From NCBI GenBank assembly GCA_965198565.1, contig OZ240665.1, positions 3,100,001-3,164,000 on the forward strand: a stretch of 64,000 nucleotides of DNA. The letters are read 5' to 3'. The translations under genes were made by a program, and so were the position numbers. The DNA comes from LMUY01 sp965198565. Lineage in GTDB: Bacteria; Pseudomonadota; Alphaproteobacteria; Acetobacterales; Acetobacteraceae. The notes beneath the pieces are model-generated. The model was not told the DNA's origin. It ran no database searches and saw only the letters and a list, made by a program, of their open reading frames with translations. Shown piece after piece: positions 32,384 to 41,363 of this stretch (position 1 is the stretch's first letter; each line of letters starts with the position of its first letter).

Positions 32384-33160
32384 ATGGCTATGCCCGATTT
32401 CACTTTGCGCCAATTGCTCGAAGCTGGCGTGCATTTCGGCCACCACACCCGCCGCTGGAACCCGCGGATGGGGCCCTACCTGTTCGGCATCCGCAACCAG
32501 GTCCACATCATCGACCTGCAGCAGACGGTCCCGATGCTGGACCGGGCGCTGCGGGCCGTGCGCGACATCACCGCCAATGGCGGCCGCGTGCTGTTCGTCG
32601 GCACCAAGCGGGCGGCGGCGGAGCACGTGGCGGAGTCGGCCAAGCGCTGCGGCCAGTATTACGTGAACCATCGCTGGCTGGGCGGCATGCTGACCAACTG
32701 GAAGACCATCACCGGCAGCATCAAGCGGCTGCGCCAGATCGAGGAGCTGTTGGCCGGCAACGTCGAGGGCCTGACCAAGAAGGAGGTGCTCGACATCACC
32801 CGCGACAGCGACAAGCTCGAGCGCGCGCTGGGCGGCATCAAGGAGATGGGCGGGCTGCCGGACATCCTGTTCATCATCGACACCAATAAGGAAAAGCTCG
32901 CGGTCGAGGAGGCCAACAAGCTCGGCATCCCGGTGATCGCGGTGCTGGACAGCAACTCCGACCCGACCGGCGTCACCTACCCGATCCCCGGCAATGACGA
33001 CGCGTTGCGCGCCATCACGCTGTATTGCGACTTGATCGCGGGCGCGGTGCTGGACGGGATCAGCGCCGAGATGGCTGCCTCCGGCCGCGACGTGGGCGCC
33101 GACGAGGAGCTGCCGATCGGCGCCATGCCGGACGCGCTGGCCGAGCAGCCCGCGGCATAA
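32384..33160 (+). CDS. rpsB: Small ribosomal subunit protein uS2
   Basis: A 258-residue 30S protein. The start MPDFTLRQLLEAGVHFGHHT and the blocks RWNPRMGPYLFGIRNQVHIIDL, VNHRWLGGMLTNWKTI and DTNKEKLAVEEANKLGIPVI are the family hallmarks. A short acidic, Ala-rich tail ends it. It is followed 18 bases later by tsf, the universal pairing. S2 commonly represses its own operon by binding the leader. Confidence 0.98.
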   Translation: MAMPDFTLRQLLEAGVHFGHHTRRWNPRMGPYLFGIRNQVHIIDLQQTVPMLDRALRAVRDITANGGRVLFVGTKRAAAEHVAESAKRCGQYYVNHRWLGGMLTNWKTITGSIKRLRQIEELLAGNVEGLTKKEVLDITRDSDKLERALGGIKEMGGLPDILFIIDTNKEKLAVEEANKLGIPVIAVLDSNSDPTGVTYPIPGNDDALRAITLYCDLIAGAVLDGISAEMAASGRDVGADEELPIGAMPDALAEQPAA

Positions 33161-33178
33161 CCTCTGGGGAGACGAGAC

Positions 33179-34120
33179 ATGGCCGAAATCACTGCCGCCC
33201 TGGTGAAGCAACTGCGCGACAAGACAGACGCGCCGATGATGGACTGCAAGAAGGCGCTGATCGAGAGCGCGGGCGACCTCGAGATGGCGGTCGACTGGCT
33301 GCGCAAGAAGGGGCTGTCGGCCGCGGCCAAGAAGAGCGGCCGGGTGGCGGCCGAGGGCCTGGTGGGTACCGCGACGGCGCCGGGCCGCGGCGCGCTGGTG
33401 GAGGTGAACGCCGAGACCGACTTCGTGGCGCGCAACGAGACCTTCCAGCACTTCGTGGCGACCGTGGCCAAGCTGGCGCTCGAGGTGGGCGAGGACGTGG
33501 AGGCGCTGAAGGCGGCGGCGTTCCCCGGCAGCGGCCGCACGGTGGCCGACGAGCTGACCCACTTGGTGGCCACCATCGGCGAGAACATGACCATCCGGCG
33601 CGCCCGCGTGCTGAGCGCCGGCTCGGGCGTGGTAGCGAGCTACGTGCACCAGGCGCTGAAGCCCGGCTTGGGCAAGATCGGCGTGTTGGTCGGCGTGGAG
33701 GGTGCCTCCGAGCTGGACGCGCTCGAGCTGCTCGGCCGGCAGGTGGGCATGCACGTGGCGGCGACGCAGCCGTCCGCGCTGAGCATCGACGCGGTCGACC
33801 CGGCGGCGTTGGAGCGGGAGCGCACGGTGCTGATCGAGAAGGCGCGCGAAGAGGGCAAGGCGAAGACCGACGAGATCATGCAGAAGATGGTCGATGGCCG
33901 CATCCGGAAATACTACGAGGAAGTGGTGTTGCTGGAGCAGGTCTGGGTGCATGACGGCGAGAGCCGGGTGAAGGCGGTGGCCAAGAAGGCGGGTGCGACG
34001 ATCACCGGGTTCGTGCGGTTCAGCCTGGGCGAGGGCATCGACAAGCCGACCGGCGGGGATTTCGCCGCGGAAGTGGCCGCTGCCGCGGGGCTGAGCCCGG
34101 ACAACGCCCCGCTGCTGTGA
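33179..34120 (+). CDS. tsf: Elongation factor Ts
   Basis: The guanine-nucleotide exchange factor for EF-Tu, 313 residues. The UBA-like N-terminus (ITAALVKQLRDKTDAPMMDCKKAL) is followed by the TDFVARNETF core, and LEQVWVHDGESRVKAVAKKAG lies near the C-terminus. A GGGGAG ribosome-binding site lies 9 bases before the ATG. pyrH and frr, which usually follow, are not here; lolA follows instead. Confidence 0.98.
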   Translation: MAEITAALVKQLRDKTDAPMMDCKKALIESAGDLEMAVDWLRKKGLSAAAKKSGRVAAEGLVGTATAPGRGALVEVNAETDFVARNETFQHFVATVAKLALEVGEDVEALKAAAFPGSGRTVADELTHLVATIGENMTIRRARVLSAGSGVVASYVHQALKPGLGKIGVLVGVEGASELDALELLGRQVGMHVAATQPSALSIDAVDPAALERERTVLIEKAREEGKAKTDEIMQKMVDGRIRKYYEEVVLLEQVWVHDGESRVKAVAKKAGATITGFVRFSLGEGIDKPTGGDFAAEVAAAAGLSPDNAPLL

Positions 34121-34137
34121 CCCCGTCGGTGCGGCCA

Positions 34138-34173
34138 CCCTCACCCCGACCCTCTCCCGCCAGCGGGAGAGGG
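34138..34173. repeat. Half copy of repeat element C (tsf-lolA spacer)
   Basis: The CCCTCACCCC lead and a hairpin CCCTCTCCCGC / GCGGGAGAGGG (11 bp, CA loop) fill the 67-base spacer. There is no T tract. Its end lies 15 bases before the lolA start. Confidence 0.75.
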
Positions 34174-34187
34174 AGAATCACAGGGCG

Positions 34188-34802
34188 ATGATCGGTCGCC
34201 GCACACTGCTGGCCGCATGGCTGTTGCCGGTTGCAGCCGCAGCGGACCAGCCGCCGCTCTCCGCGCAGGACGCGGCGGACGTCGCCCGGGTGGAGGCCTA
34301 CCTCAACGGCTTGCACACGCTGAAAGCCCGCTTCGAGCAGATCGCCCCCGACGGTCAGACCAGCGGCGGCACGGTTTGGCTGCAGCGGCCGGGCCGGATG
34401 CGGTTCCAATACGATCCGCCGTCGCCGTTCCTCCTGGTGGCCGGCTATGGGCTGCTGGTGTTCCACGACTCGCAGCTCAACCAGACCAGCAACATCCCGC
34501 TCGGGCGCACGCCGGTGGGGCTGCTGCTGCAGGACCCGGTCAAGTTGGTGGGCGATGGGGTCACCATCCAGCAGGTCGCCCGCTATCCCGGCCAGTTGCA
34601 GGTGACGATGTATCGCACCGCCTCGCCAGGCGAGGGCAACCTCACCCTGGTGTTTGCCGACGGGCCGCCGCTCATCCTGCGCTCCTGGACGGTGATCGAC
34701 GCGCAGCGCCGGCAGACCCGTGTGACGTTGTACGACGTGGAGTTCGGCGGCACGTTCGATTCGTCGCTGTTCAGCTATGTCGACCCGGGAAGCCTGCGCT
34801 GA
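34188..34802 (+). CDS. lolA: Outer-membrane lipoprotein carrier LolA
   Basis: The periplasmic chaperone that ferries lipoproteins from LolCDE to the outer membrane. It has 204 residues with a signal peptide (RRTLLAAWLLPVAAAADQ). It then shows the family pattern: VEAYLNGLHTLKARFEQIAPDGQTSGGTVWLQRPGRMRFQYDPP in two blocks, and LLVFHDSQLNQTSNIPLGRTP. The length is normal. AGGGC lies 3 bases upstream of the ATG. It is cotranscribable with tsf unless the repeat hairpin terminates. Confidence 0.9.
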   Translation: MIGRRTLLAAWLLPVAAAADQPPLSAQDAADVARVEAYLNGLHTLKARFEQIAPDGQTSGGTVWLQRPGRMRFQYDPPSPFLLVAGYGLLVFHDSQLNQTSNIPLGRTPVGLLLQDPVKLVGDGVTIQQVARYPGQLQVTMYRTASPGEGNLTLVFADGPPLILRSWTVIDAQRRQTRVTLYDVEFGGTFDSSLFSYVDPGSLR

Positions 34803-34865
34803 AGGAAGGCTGGCGACGGTGATTATTGACTTCAAAATGCCGCATCGGCCGCCCATGATACGGTC

Positions 34866-35633
34866 ATGAAACCCGTGGTCGGAATTTCCTGCTGCACGAA
34901 GCTGTTTGGCGGCTTCGCAATGCCAAATCATGCGGCGTCCGACACCTACATCCGCGCCGCGACGGAGGTGGTGGACGCGGTTCCGCTGCTGATCCCTGCC
35001 GGCGACGTGGCGCACGATGTGGATACGCTGCTGGCCCATCTGGACGGCATTATCCTCACCGGCAGCCGCTCCAACGTGCAGCCGAGCCTCTATGGCGGGC
35101 CGCCGCACGAGGAAGGCACGCCCGAAGACCCGGCGCGGGACGGCGTCACCTTGCCGCTGATCCGGGCGGCGCTCGCGCATGGCACGCCGCTGCTGGCGAT
35201 CTGCCGCGGGATGCAGGAGCTGAATGTGGCGCTGGGCGGTTCGCTGCATCAGCGGTTGCAGGACTTGCCTGGCCGGATCGACCATTCGACGCCGCTGCAG
35301 GGCAATGCCCGGGTGCGGACGGGCAAGGCGCACTCGGTTTCAGTGGTGCCGGGGAGTTGGCTGCATCGGGTAGCCGGGGCGACCACCATTTCGATCAACT
35401 CGCTGCACAACCAGGGGATGGACCGCTTGGCGGCGGGCCTGGTGGTGGAGGGGACGGCGCCCGACGGCACGGTCGAGGCGGTGCGGGTGGCGAATGCGCC
35501 GGGTTTCGCGGTGGGCGTGCAGTGGCATCCGGAGTATGACTGGATGACCGAGCCGGTGTCGCGGGCGATCCTGGCCTCGTTCGGCGCGGCGGTGCGTGCG
35601 CGCCTGCATGGCGCGGCGGCAGCGGCGGATTAG
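34866..35633 (+). CDS. Class I amidotransferase-like gamma-glutamyl hydrolase (peptidase C26)
   Basis: A 255-residue relative of PuuD, which hydrolyses gamma-glutamyl-GABA and related amides. The nucleophile Cys is in LLAICRGMQELNVALGGSLH; the catalytic His/Glu pair is in VGVQWHPEYD. Early motifs ILTGSRSNVQPSLYG and SINSLHNQGMDRLA also fit. The substrate is unsure, since the family includes several gamma-glutamyl amides. It is followed 22 bases later by an FAH-family gene, so the two may form a small catabolic unit. Confidence 0.9.
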   Translation: MKPVVGISCCTKLFGGFAMPNHAASDTYIRAATEVVDAVPLLIPAGDVAHDVDTLLAHLDGIILTGSRSNVQPSLYGGPPHEEGTPEDPARDGVTLPLIRAALAHGTPLLAICRGMQELNVALGGSLHQRLQDLPGRIDHSTPLQGNARVRTGKAHSVSVVPGSWLHRVAGATTISINSLHNQGMDRLAAGLVVEGTAPDGTVEAVRVANAPGFAVGVQWHPEYDWMTEPVSRAILASFGAAVRARLHGAAAAAD

Positions 35634-35655
35634 CAGAGCTTAAAGGAGCCGCATC

Positions 35656-36339
35656 GTGCCCGATTTTGTCATTCCAGCGCCGCCGGTCGTCACCGTTCCG
35701 GTCGCGGGCGGCGGCTTGTTCGCGGTGCGGCGGGTGTTTTGCGTGGGGCGGAACTATGCCGCGCATGCCCGCGAGATGGGGCACGACCCGGACCGGGAGC
35801 CGCCGTTCTTCTTCACCAAGCCGGCCGACGCGCTGGTGACCGATGGCGCGGACATGCCGTATCCGCCGCAGACCAGCGACTTGCACCACGAGATGGAGCA
35901 GGTGGTGGCGATCGGGACCGGCGGCGCGGACATCGCGGAGGCGGACGCGCTGGCTCACGTGTGGGGCTATGCCGCCGGCCTGGATATGACCCGGCGGGAC
36001 CTGCAGGCCGAGGCCAAGAAGCTGGGCCGGCCGTGGGACATGGGGAAGGGCTTCGACCATTCGGCGCCGATCGGCACCCTGGTTCCGGCCGTAGGGGTGG
36101 ACCCGGGACGTGGCCGCATCGAGCTGCGGGTGAATGGCGAAGTGCGGCAGAGCAGCGATCTCGACCAGCTCATCTGGAGCGTGCCGGAGGTGATCGCGTA
36201 TCTGTCGCGGCTGGTGCGGCTGGCGCCGGGCGACCTGATCTTCACCGGCACGCCCGAGGGCGTGGCGGCGTGTCAGCGGGGGGATGTGCTCGAGGGGATG
36301 GTCGCGGGTGTGGGCACGGTGCGGGTGCGGATTGTGTGA
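35656..36339 (+). CDS. Fumarylacetoacetate hydrolase family protein
   Basis: A 227-residue FAH-fold enzyme of the fumarylpyruvate / acylpyruvate hydrolase size class. It starts with GTG at 35656, with AAAGGAG upstream. It has RVFCVGRNYAAHAREMG, the metal ligands in HHEMEQVVAIG, GYAAGLDMTRRDLQ, KGFDHSAPIG and the terminal GDLIFTGTPEGVA. The RNYAAHA-HEMEQ-TPEGV set is diagnostic of the fold. The exact substrate (acylpyruvate, fumarylpyruvate or oxaloacetate) cannot be decided from sequence. Confidence 0.92.
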   Translation: MPDFVIPAPPVVTVPVAGGGLFAVRRVFCVGRNYAAHAREMGHDPDREPPFFFTKPADALVTDGADMPYPPQTSDLHHEMEQVVAIGTGGADIAEADALAHVWGYAAGLDMTRRDLQAEAKKLGRPWDMGKGFDHSAPIGTLVPAVGVDPGRGRIELRVNGEVRQSSDLDQLIWSVPEVIAYLSRLVRLAPGDLIFTGTPEGVAACQRGDVLEGMVAGVGTVRVRIV

Positions 36340-36376
36340 GGCACTGGTCATTGAAAACGCGTTGAAAGATGGAAGA

Positions 36377-36625
36377 ATGGCGGGCTCGGTCACTATTGCC
36401 GCCCAGGTCACGTCTGAGCTCGATGCTGAACTTGACCGCCTGGCGAAGACGCTGGGGCGAAGCAAATCGTGGCTGATCAACGAGGCTTTGCAGTCGTATG
36501 TCGCGAGCGAGCAGCAGTTCTTGGCCGCCGTTGACGAAGGCAAGCTGGCGCTTCGAGACGGCAAGACGGTGGATCATGCGATCGTTGTGGCTGCCTTCGA
36601 AAGGAGTGTCGGCGGGCGTCAGTGA
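36377..36625 (+). CDS. Ribbon-helix-helix antitoxin-like protein, apparently orphan
   Basis: An 82-residue CopG/ParD-like protein from ATG 36377. The N-terminal strand (VTIAAQVTSELDAELDRLAK) and the two helices ending in SKSWLINEALQSYVASEQQF form a ribbon-helix-helix. The acidic tail GKTVDHAIVVAAFERSV would bind a toxin. No intact toxin follows; only a short stump (36693-36746) matches a ParE/RelE C-terminus. The protein may survive as an autonomous DNA-binding regulator. I rejected the longer reading from 36284, which runs through the FAH gene. Confidence 0.8.
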   Translation: MAGSVTIAAQVTSELDAELDRLAKTLGRSKSWLINEALQSYVASEQQFLAAVDEGKLALRDGKTVDHAIVVAAFERSVGGRQ

Positions 36626-36692
36626 CTTAACCGAGGTGGACCGAACCGGCCAGTGACGACTTCCTCGGCATCAGCTGACGCAACCGCCGACG

Positions 36693-36746
36693 GTGAACAT
36701 TCTGCGAGTTGTGCACGGGGCCATGCTGTGGCCACCCACCCGCTGA
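36693..36746 (+). pseudogene. Stump of a ParE/RelE-type toxin (C-terminus only)
   Basis: Eighteen codons read VNILRVVHGAMLWPPTR and stop. The pattern I-L-R-V-x-H-G-A-x-x-W-P is how many ParE/RelE toxins end. It lies 67 bases after the antitoxin stop; an intact toxin would need about 270 bases more, so most of the gene has been deleted. The match is short, so confidence is limited. Confidence 0.4.
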
Positions 36747-36780
36747 CACACTGCCGCACCACCGCTATATGCAGCCCGCA

Positions 36781-37038
36781 ATGAACCAGCCAGACACGCG
36801 CCGGCGGCGCATCCTGTTCCGGGCGACCCATCGCGGCACCCAGGAAACTGACCGTCTCATCGGCGGTTACGTCTCTCAACGCCTGAGCAGCTTTACCGAG
36901 GCCGAGCTCGATGATGTCGAGGCGGTGATGGATTTGCCGGACGTCGACCTGGCCGATTGGCTGATGGGGCGCACCGCCATTCCGCCGGGCCCGCACGCTG
37001 CACTGCTTCACTCCATGCGCGAGGCGAGCCGGGCGTGA
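36781..37038 (+). CDS. sdhE: Succinate dehydrogenase FAD assembly factor SdhE
   Basis: An 85-residue factor that helps attach FAD covalently to SdhA. The family signature is RRRILFRATHRGTQETDRLIGGYV (shown by RATHRGTQETD) and the YVSQRLSSFTEAELDDVEAVMD helix. The conserved LPDVDLADWLMG region follows. I use the ATG at 36781. The stop overlaps the mfd GTG start; sdhE-mfd is a standing alphaproteobacterial pair. Confidence 0.93.
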   Translation: MNQPDTRRRRILFRATHRGTQETDRLIGGYVSQRLSSFTEAELDDVEAVMDLPDVDLADWLMGRTAIPPGPHAALLHSMREASRA

Positions 37039-40000
37039 GCGCCGTCACCATCTATGGCGCGCCGGAAGGCTACGACGCGCTGCTGCTGGCGCGGCGGCGG
37101 GCGGAACATGCCGGCTCGGTGCTGCATGCCACCCGCGACGACCAACGCATGGCGCGGCTGTTCGAGGCGCTGGCGTTCTTCGCGCCCGACGTCGAAGTGC
37201 TGCGGTTCCCGGCCTGGGACTGCCTGCCGTACGACCGGGTATCGCCCAATCCGGCCATCGTGTCGGAGCGGATCGCCTGTCTCGCCCGGCTGCTGGAACC
37301 GCCGACGCGGCCGCGCATCGTGCTCACCACCGTCAACGCGCTGGTGCAGTTGGTGCCGCCGCGGGCGGTGTTCCGCGGGGCGAGCCTATCGGTGCGGGCG
37401 GGCGGCACGCTGCAGCCGGAGCAGCTCACCCGCTTCCTCGAGGGCAACGGCTACGGGCGGGCGGACACGGTGATGGAGCCGGGGGAATACGCCCTGCGCG
37501 GCGGCATCATCGACATCTTCCCGGCCGGCGAAAGCGACCCGGTGCGGCTCGACCTGTTCGGCGACATGGTCGAGAGCATCCGCAGCTTCGACGCCACCAC
37601 CCAGCGTTCGACCGACACGCTGCAGCGGCTCGAGCTGCGCCCGGTGTCGGAAGTGGCGCTCGACCCGGCGAGCATCTCGCGGTTCCGGGAAGAATGGCGC
37701 GAGCTGTTCGGGCCGGATGCGGCGAAGGACCCGATCTACGACAGCATCTCGGCCGGGCGGCGGCACCCCGGCATGGAGCATTGGTCGCCGCTGTTCCACG
37801 AGGGCATGGAAAACCTGCTCGACTACCTGCCGGACGCGGCGGTGAGCTTCGACGCCCAGTCGGACGACGTGCTGACGTCGCGGTTCGAGATGATCGCGGA
37901 CCACTACGACGCGCGCAAATCGCTGCCGCGGGATGGCGAGGTGCCGTATCGCCCGCTGCCGCCGGGCCGGTTGTATCTGGATCGGGCTGGGTGGGACGAG
38001 ATGCTGTCCATGGGGCCCTGGTTCCAGTTCAGCCCGTTCGGCAAGGCGGACGACGTGGAGGGCATCGACGCGGGCGGGCGGCCCGGCGTGCTGTTCACCC
38101 AGGCGGGCGCGCATGCCGGGTCGGACGTGTTCCAGCAACTGAAGGACCAGGCGGCCACCTGGGCGCAGGCGCGGCGGCGCACCGTGGTGGCGGCCTGGAC
38201 GCGGGGGTCGCGCGAGCGGGTGGGCAACCTGCTGCGGGAGAACGGGCTGCGCGCGATCACGGCGGAGACCTGGCAGAAGGTGCGGGTGGCACCGCGCGAC
38301 CACGTCGTGCTGATCACGCTGGGGCTGGAGCGCGGCTTCGTCGCCGGCGAACTGGGCGTGGTGAGCGAGCAGGACCTGCTAGGCGAGCGCATCAGCCGGC
38401 CGCCGCGCCGCCGCAAGCGGGCGGACCAGTTCATCGCCGAGGCCACCGAAATCGCCGAGGGCGACCTGGTGGTGCACCAGAACCACGGGATCGGGCGCTA
38501 CGACGGGCTGGTGACGTTGCAGGTGACGGGCGCGCCGCATGATTGCCTGCGCCTGCTGTACGACGGTGACGACAAGCTGTTCCTCCCGGTCGAGAACATC
38601 GAGGTGCTGAGCCGCTACGGCGCCGAGGGCGGGGCGGGGCTGGACAAGCTGGGCGGCGCCTCGTGGCAGAACCGCAAGGCGCGGATGAAGCAGCGCATCC
38701 AGGACATGGCGGGCGAACTGATCCGCACCGCGGCGGAGCGGAGGGTGCGCGAGGCCGCCAGCCTGATGCCGCAGGAAGGCGCCTGGGACGAGTTCTGCGC
38801 CCGCTTCCCGTTCGCCGAGACCGAGGACCAGGCGCGCGCGATCGCCGACGTGCTGGAGGACCTCGCATCCGGCCGGCCGATGGACCGGTTGATCTGTGGC
38901 GACGTGGGGTTCGGCAAGACCGAGGTGGCGCTGCGGGCGGCGTTCGTCGCGGCGCTGAGCGGGGCGCAGGTGGCGGTGGTGGTGCCGACCACCCTGCTGG
39001 CCCGGCAGCACCACCGCACCTTCACGCGGCGGTTCGATGGCTTGCCGGTGAAGGTGGCGCAGCTCAGCCGCATGGTGACGGCCAAGGAGGCGGTGGAAAC
39101 CAAGCGCGGCCTGGCCGATGGCAGCATCAACATCGTGGTCGGCACGCATGCGCTGCTGGCCAAGGGCATCGAGTTCAGCGACCTCGGCTTGCTGATCGTG
39201 GACGAGGAGCAGCATTTCGGCGTCTCCCACAAGGAGAAGCTGAAGGCGCTGAAGGCGGACGTGCACGTGCTGACGCTGACCGCCACGCCCATCCCGCGCA
39301 CCTTGCAACTGGCGCTGACCGGGGTGCGCGAGATGAGCCTGATCGCCACTCCGCCGGTCGACCGGCTGGCGGTGCGCACCTTCATCATGCCGTTTGATGG
39401 CGTGGTGGCGCGCGAGGCGATCCAGCGCGAGCGGTTCCGCGGCGGGCAGGTGTTCTGCGTGGTGCCGCGGCTGGAGGACATGGACCGCATGGCGACCCGG
39501 CTGCGCGAGATCGTGCCGGAAGCGCGCATCGTGCATGCGCATGGGCGGTTGGCGCCGACCGAGCTCGAGCGGGTGATGACTGAGTTCGGCGACGGCAAAT
39601 ACGACATCCTGCTGTCCACCAACATCGTGGAAAGCGGGCTGGACATGCCTGCGGTCAACACGTTGCTGATCTACCGTGCGGATATGTTCGGGTTGGGGCA
39701 GCTCTATCAGTTGCGCGGCCGGGTCGGGCGGGGGAAGCAGCGCGGCTACGCGTATCTGACCTGGCCGTCGCAGACCAAGCTGTCGGCGGCGGCGGAGAAG
39801 CGGCTGGCGGTGATGCAGACGCTGGACCAGTTGGGCGCCGGGTTTACCCTTGCTTCACACGACCTGGATATACGGGGCGCGGGCAACCTGCTGGGGGACG
39901 AGCAGAGCGGGCATATCCGGGAGGTCGGCATCGAGCTGTACCAGCAGATGCTGGAGGATGCGGTGGCGGAAATGCGGGCCGAGCGGGGGCGGCGCAAGTC

Positions 40001-40472
40001 CGACGACCGGGACTGGACGCCGAACATCTCGCTGGGCCTGCCGGTGCTGATCCCGGAGGGCTACGTGCGGGATTTGCCGGTGCGGCTGGGGTTGTACCGC
40101 CGGATCGGCGCGCTGGCGACCGACGCCGAAAGCGAGGCGATGGCGGCCGAGCTGGTGGACCGCTTCGGCCCGTTGCCGGAGGAGGTGGACAACCTGCTGC
40201 AAGTGGTGGCGCTCAAGCGGGCGTGCCGTGAGGCGGGAGTGGAGAAGCTGGAGGCGGGGCCGAAGGGGATGGTGCTGCAGTTCCGCGGCAACGCATTCCG
40301 CAACCCGAGCGGGTTGGTGGCGTGGCTGGGAGCGCAGACGGGCGGCGTGCGGCTGCGGCCGGACCATAAGCTCGCCATCTCGCGCGAGATGCAGGTGACG
40401 GAGCGGATCAAGACCGCGCGGGATGTGCTGGGGAGCTTGAACCGGCTGTCGAGCCAGGCAAAGGCGGCTTGA
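37035..40472 (+). CDS. mfd: Transcription-repair coupling factor Mfd
   Basis: The ATP-driven translocase that removes stalled RNA polymerase and recruits UvrA. It has 1145 residues beginning with GTG at 37035; the longer frame overlaps sdhE. Domains in order are the UvrB-like N-terminal modules (FFAPDVEVLRFPAWDCLPYD, RGGIIDIFPAG) and the CARD/RNAP-interacting module (VVHQNHGIGRYDGL). The RecG-like motor follows, with Walker A GDVGFGKTEVALRAA, VDEEQHFGV, TATPIPRTLQ and GRVGRGKQRGYAYL. The C-terminal TRCF domain (GLPVLIPEGYVRDLPVRLGLYRR) ends it. Complete and of usual length. Confidence 0.97.
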   Translation: MSAVTIYGAPEGYDALLLARRRAEHAGSVLHATRDDQRMARLFEALAFFAPDVEVLRFPAWDCLPYDRVSPNPAIVSERIACLARLLEPPTRPRIVLTTVNALVQLVPPRAVFRGASLSVRAGGTLQPEQLTRFLEGNGYGRADTVMEPGEYALRGGIIDIFPAGESDPVRLDLFGDMVESIRSFDATTQRSTDTLQRLELRPVSEVALDPASISRFREEWRELFGPDAAKDPIYDSISAGRRHPGMEHWSPLFHEGMENLLDYLPDAAVSFDAQSDDVLTSRFEMIADHYDARKSLPRDGEVPYRPLPPGRLYLDRAGWDEMLSMGPWFQFSPFGKADDVEGIDAGGRPGVLFTQAGAHAGSDVFQQLKDQAATWAQARRRTVVAAWTRGSRERVGNLLRENGLRAITAETWQKVRVAPRDHVVLITLGLERGFVAGELGVVSEQDLLGERISRPPRRRKRADQFIAEATEIAEGDLVVHQNHGIGRYDGLVTLQVTGAPHDCLRLLYDGDDKLFLPVENIEVLSRYGAEGGAGLDKLGGASWQNRKARMKQRIQDMAGELIRTAAERRVREAASLMPQEGAWDEFCARFPFAETEDQARAIADVLEDLASGRPMDRLICGDVGFGKTEVALRAAFVAALSGAQVAVVVPTTLLARQHHRTFTRRFDGLPVKVAQLSRMVTAKEAVETKRGLADGSINIVVGTHALLAKGIEFSDLGLLIVDEEQHFGVSHKEKLKALKADVHVLTLTATPIPRTLQLALTGVREMSLIATPPVDRLAVRTFIMPFDGVVAREAIQRERFRGGQVFCVVPRLEDMDRMATRLREIVPEARIVHAHGRLAPTELERVMTEFGDGKYDILLSTNIVESGLDMPAVNTLLIYRADMFGLGQLYQLRGRVGRGKQRGYAYLTWPSQTKLSAAAEKRLAVMQTLDQLGAGFTLASHDLDIRGAGNLLGDEQSGHIREVGIELYQQMLEDAVAEMRAERGRRKSDDRDWTPNISLGLPVLIPEGYVRDLPVRLGLYRRIGALATDAESEAMAAELVDRFGPLPEEVDNLLQVVALKRACREAGVEKLEAGPKGMVLQFRGNAFRNPSGLVAWLGAQTGGVRLRPDHKLAISREMQVTERIKTARDVLGSLNRLSSQAKAA

Positions 40473-41347
40473 CGGTGGGGATCGTTGTCTTCGGCAGCAT
40501 CAATCTCGACACGATCTACCGCCTGCCCATGCTGCCGATGCCGGGCCGCACCGTGCTCGGCACGGGCACGACCGAACCCGGCGGCAAAGGCGCCAACCAG
40601 GCGGTTGCGGCAGCGCGGGACGGTGCCACGGTGGCCATGGCCGGCGCGGTCGGCCGCGACGCCAACGCCGCCCCTGCCACCGCCCTGCTGCGCGCCGCTG
40701 GGGTGGACCTCACGCGCGTGGTCGACACCGACTTGCCCACCGGCACCGCCGCCGTCTGCGTCGACCCGGCGGGCGAGAACCAGATCGCCGTCGCGGCCGG
40801 CGCCAACACCCTGGCCCATGCCGCCCAGGTGAGCGACGCCGACCTGGGACCCGGCACCACGGCCGTGCTGCAGCGCGAAATCGACCCGGTGGAGAGCGCG
40901 ATCCTGGTGCAGCGCGCCCGCGCCCGAGGCGCCCGCACCGTGCTCAACCTGGCGCCCGCCGGGCCGTTCGACCCGGCAGCGCTGGCGTCGCTCGATTGGT
41001 TGGTGCTGAACGAAGCCGAGGCCGCCTGGCTCGGCGGCAGCCTGGACCAACCGGCCGACGCGCTGTCGTTGCATCGGGCGCTGGGCATTGGCGTGGTCCG
41101 CACCCTGGGCGGCGACGGTGTGGAATGGGCGGTTTGGAACCGCTGCTTCAGCGAACCCGCGCACGCCGTCGCGGTGGTGGATACGACGGCGGCGGGTGAT
41201 TGTTTCGTCGGGGTGTTTGCCGCGTCCTTGGACCGCGGCCTATCCCCGTCCGCCGCGATCGCCCGTGCCAACCGCGCGGCCGCGCTCTGCTGCACCCGCC
41301 CGGGCAGCCAAGGCAGCCTGCCCACGGCGGAACAGATCGGCACGTGA
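40469..41347 (+). CDS. rbsK: PfkB-family sugar kinase, ribokinase type
   Basis: A 292-residue ATP-dependent carbohydrate kinase. It has GSINLDTIYRLPMLPMPG, the PfkB signature 1 region GGKGANQAVAAARDGA, and signature 2 VDTTAAGDCFVGVFAASL with the catalytic Asp in AAGDC. It starts with TTG overlapping the mfd stop. The fit is to ribokinase, but other pentoses or ribonucleosides are possible, and no ribose transporter is near. Element B lies 17 bases after the stop. Confidence 0.85.
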   Translation: MTVGIVVFGSINLDTIYRLPMLPMPGRTVLGTGTTEPGGKGANQAVAAARDGATVAMAGAVGRDANAAPATALLRAAGVDLTRVVDTDLPTGTAAVCVDPAGENQIAVAAGANTLAHAAQVSDADLGPGTTAVLQREIDPVESAILVQRARARGARTVLNLAPAGPFDPAALASLDWLVLNEAEAAWLGGSLDQPADALSLHRALGIGVVRTLGGDGVEWAVWNRCFSEPAHAVAVVDTTAAGDCFVGVFAASLDRGLSPSAAIARANRAAALCCTRPGSQGSLPTAEQIGT

Positions 41348-41363
41348 AGCCGTAGCAGGTTGT

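Noticed and set aside
34826..34860. TTGACT followed by ATGATA as a promoter for the amidotransferase-like gene
   Set aside because: The spacing is 23 bases or more, too long for a standard promoter, and the -10 match is poor.
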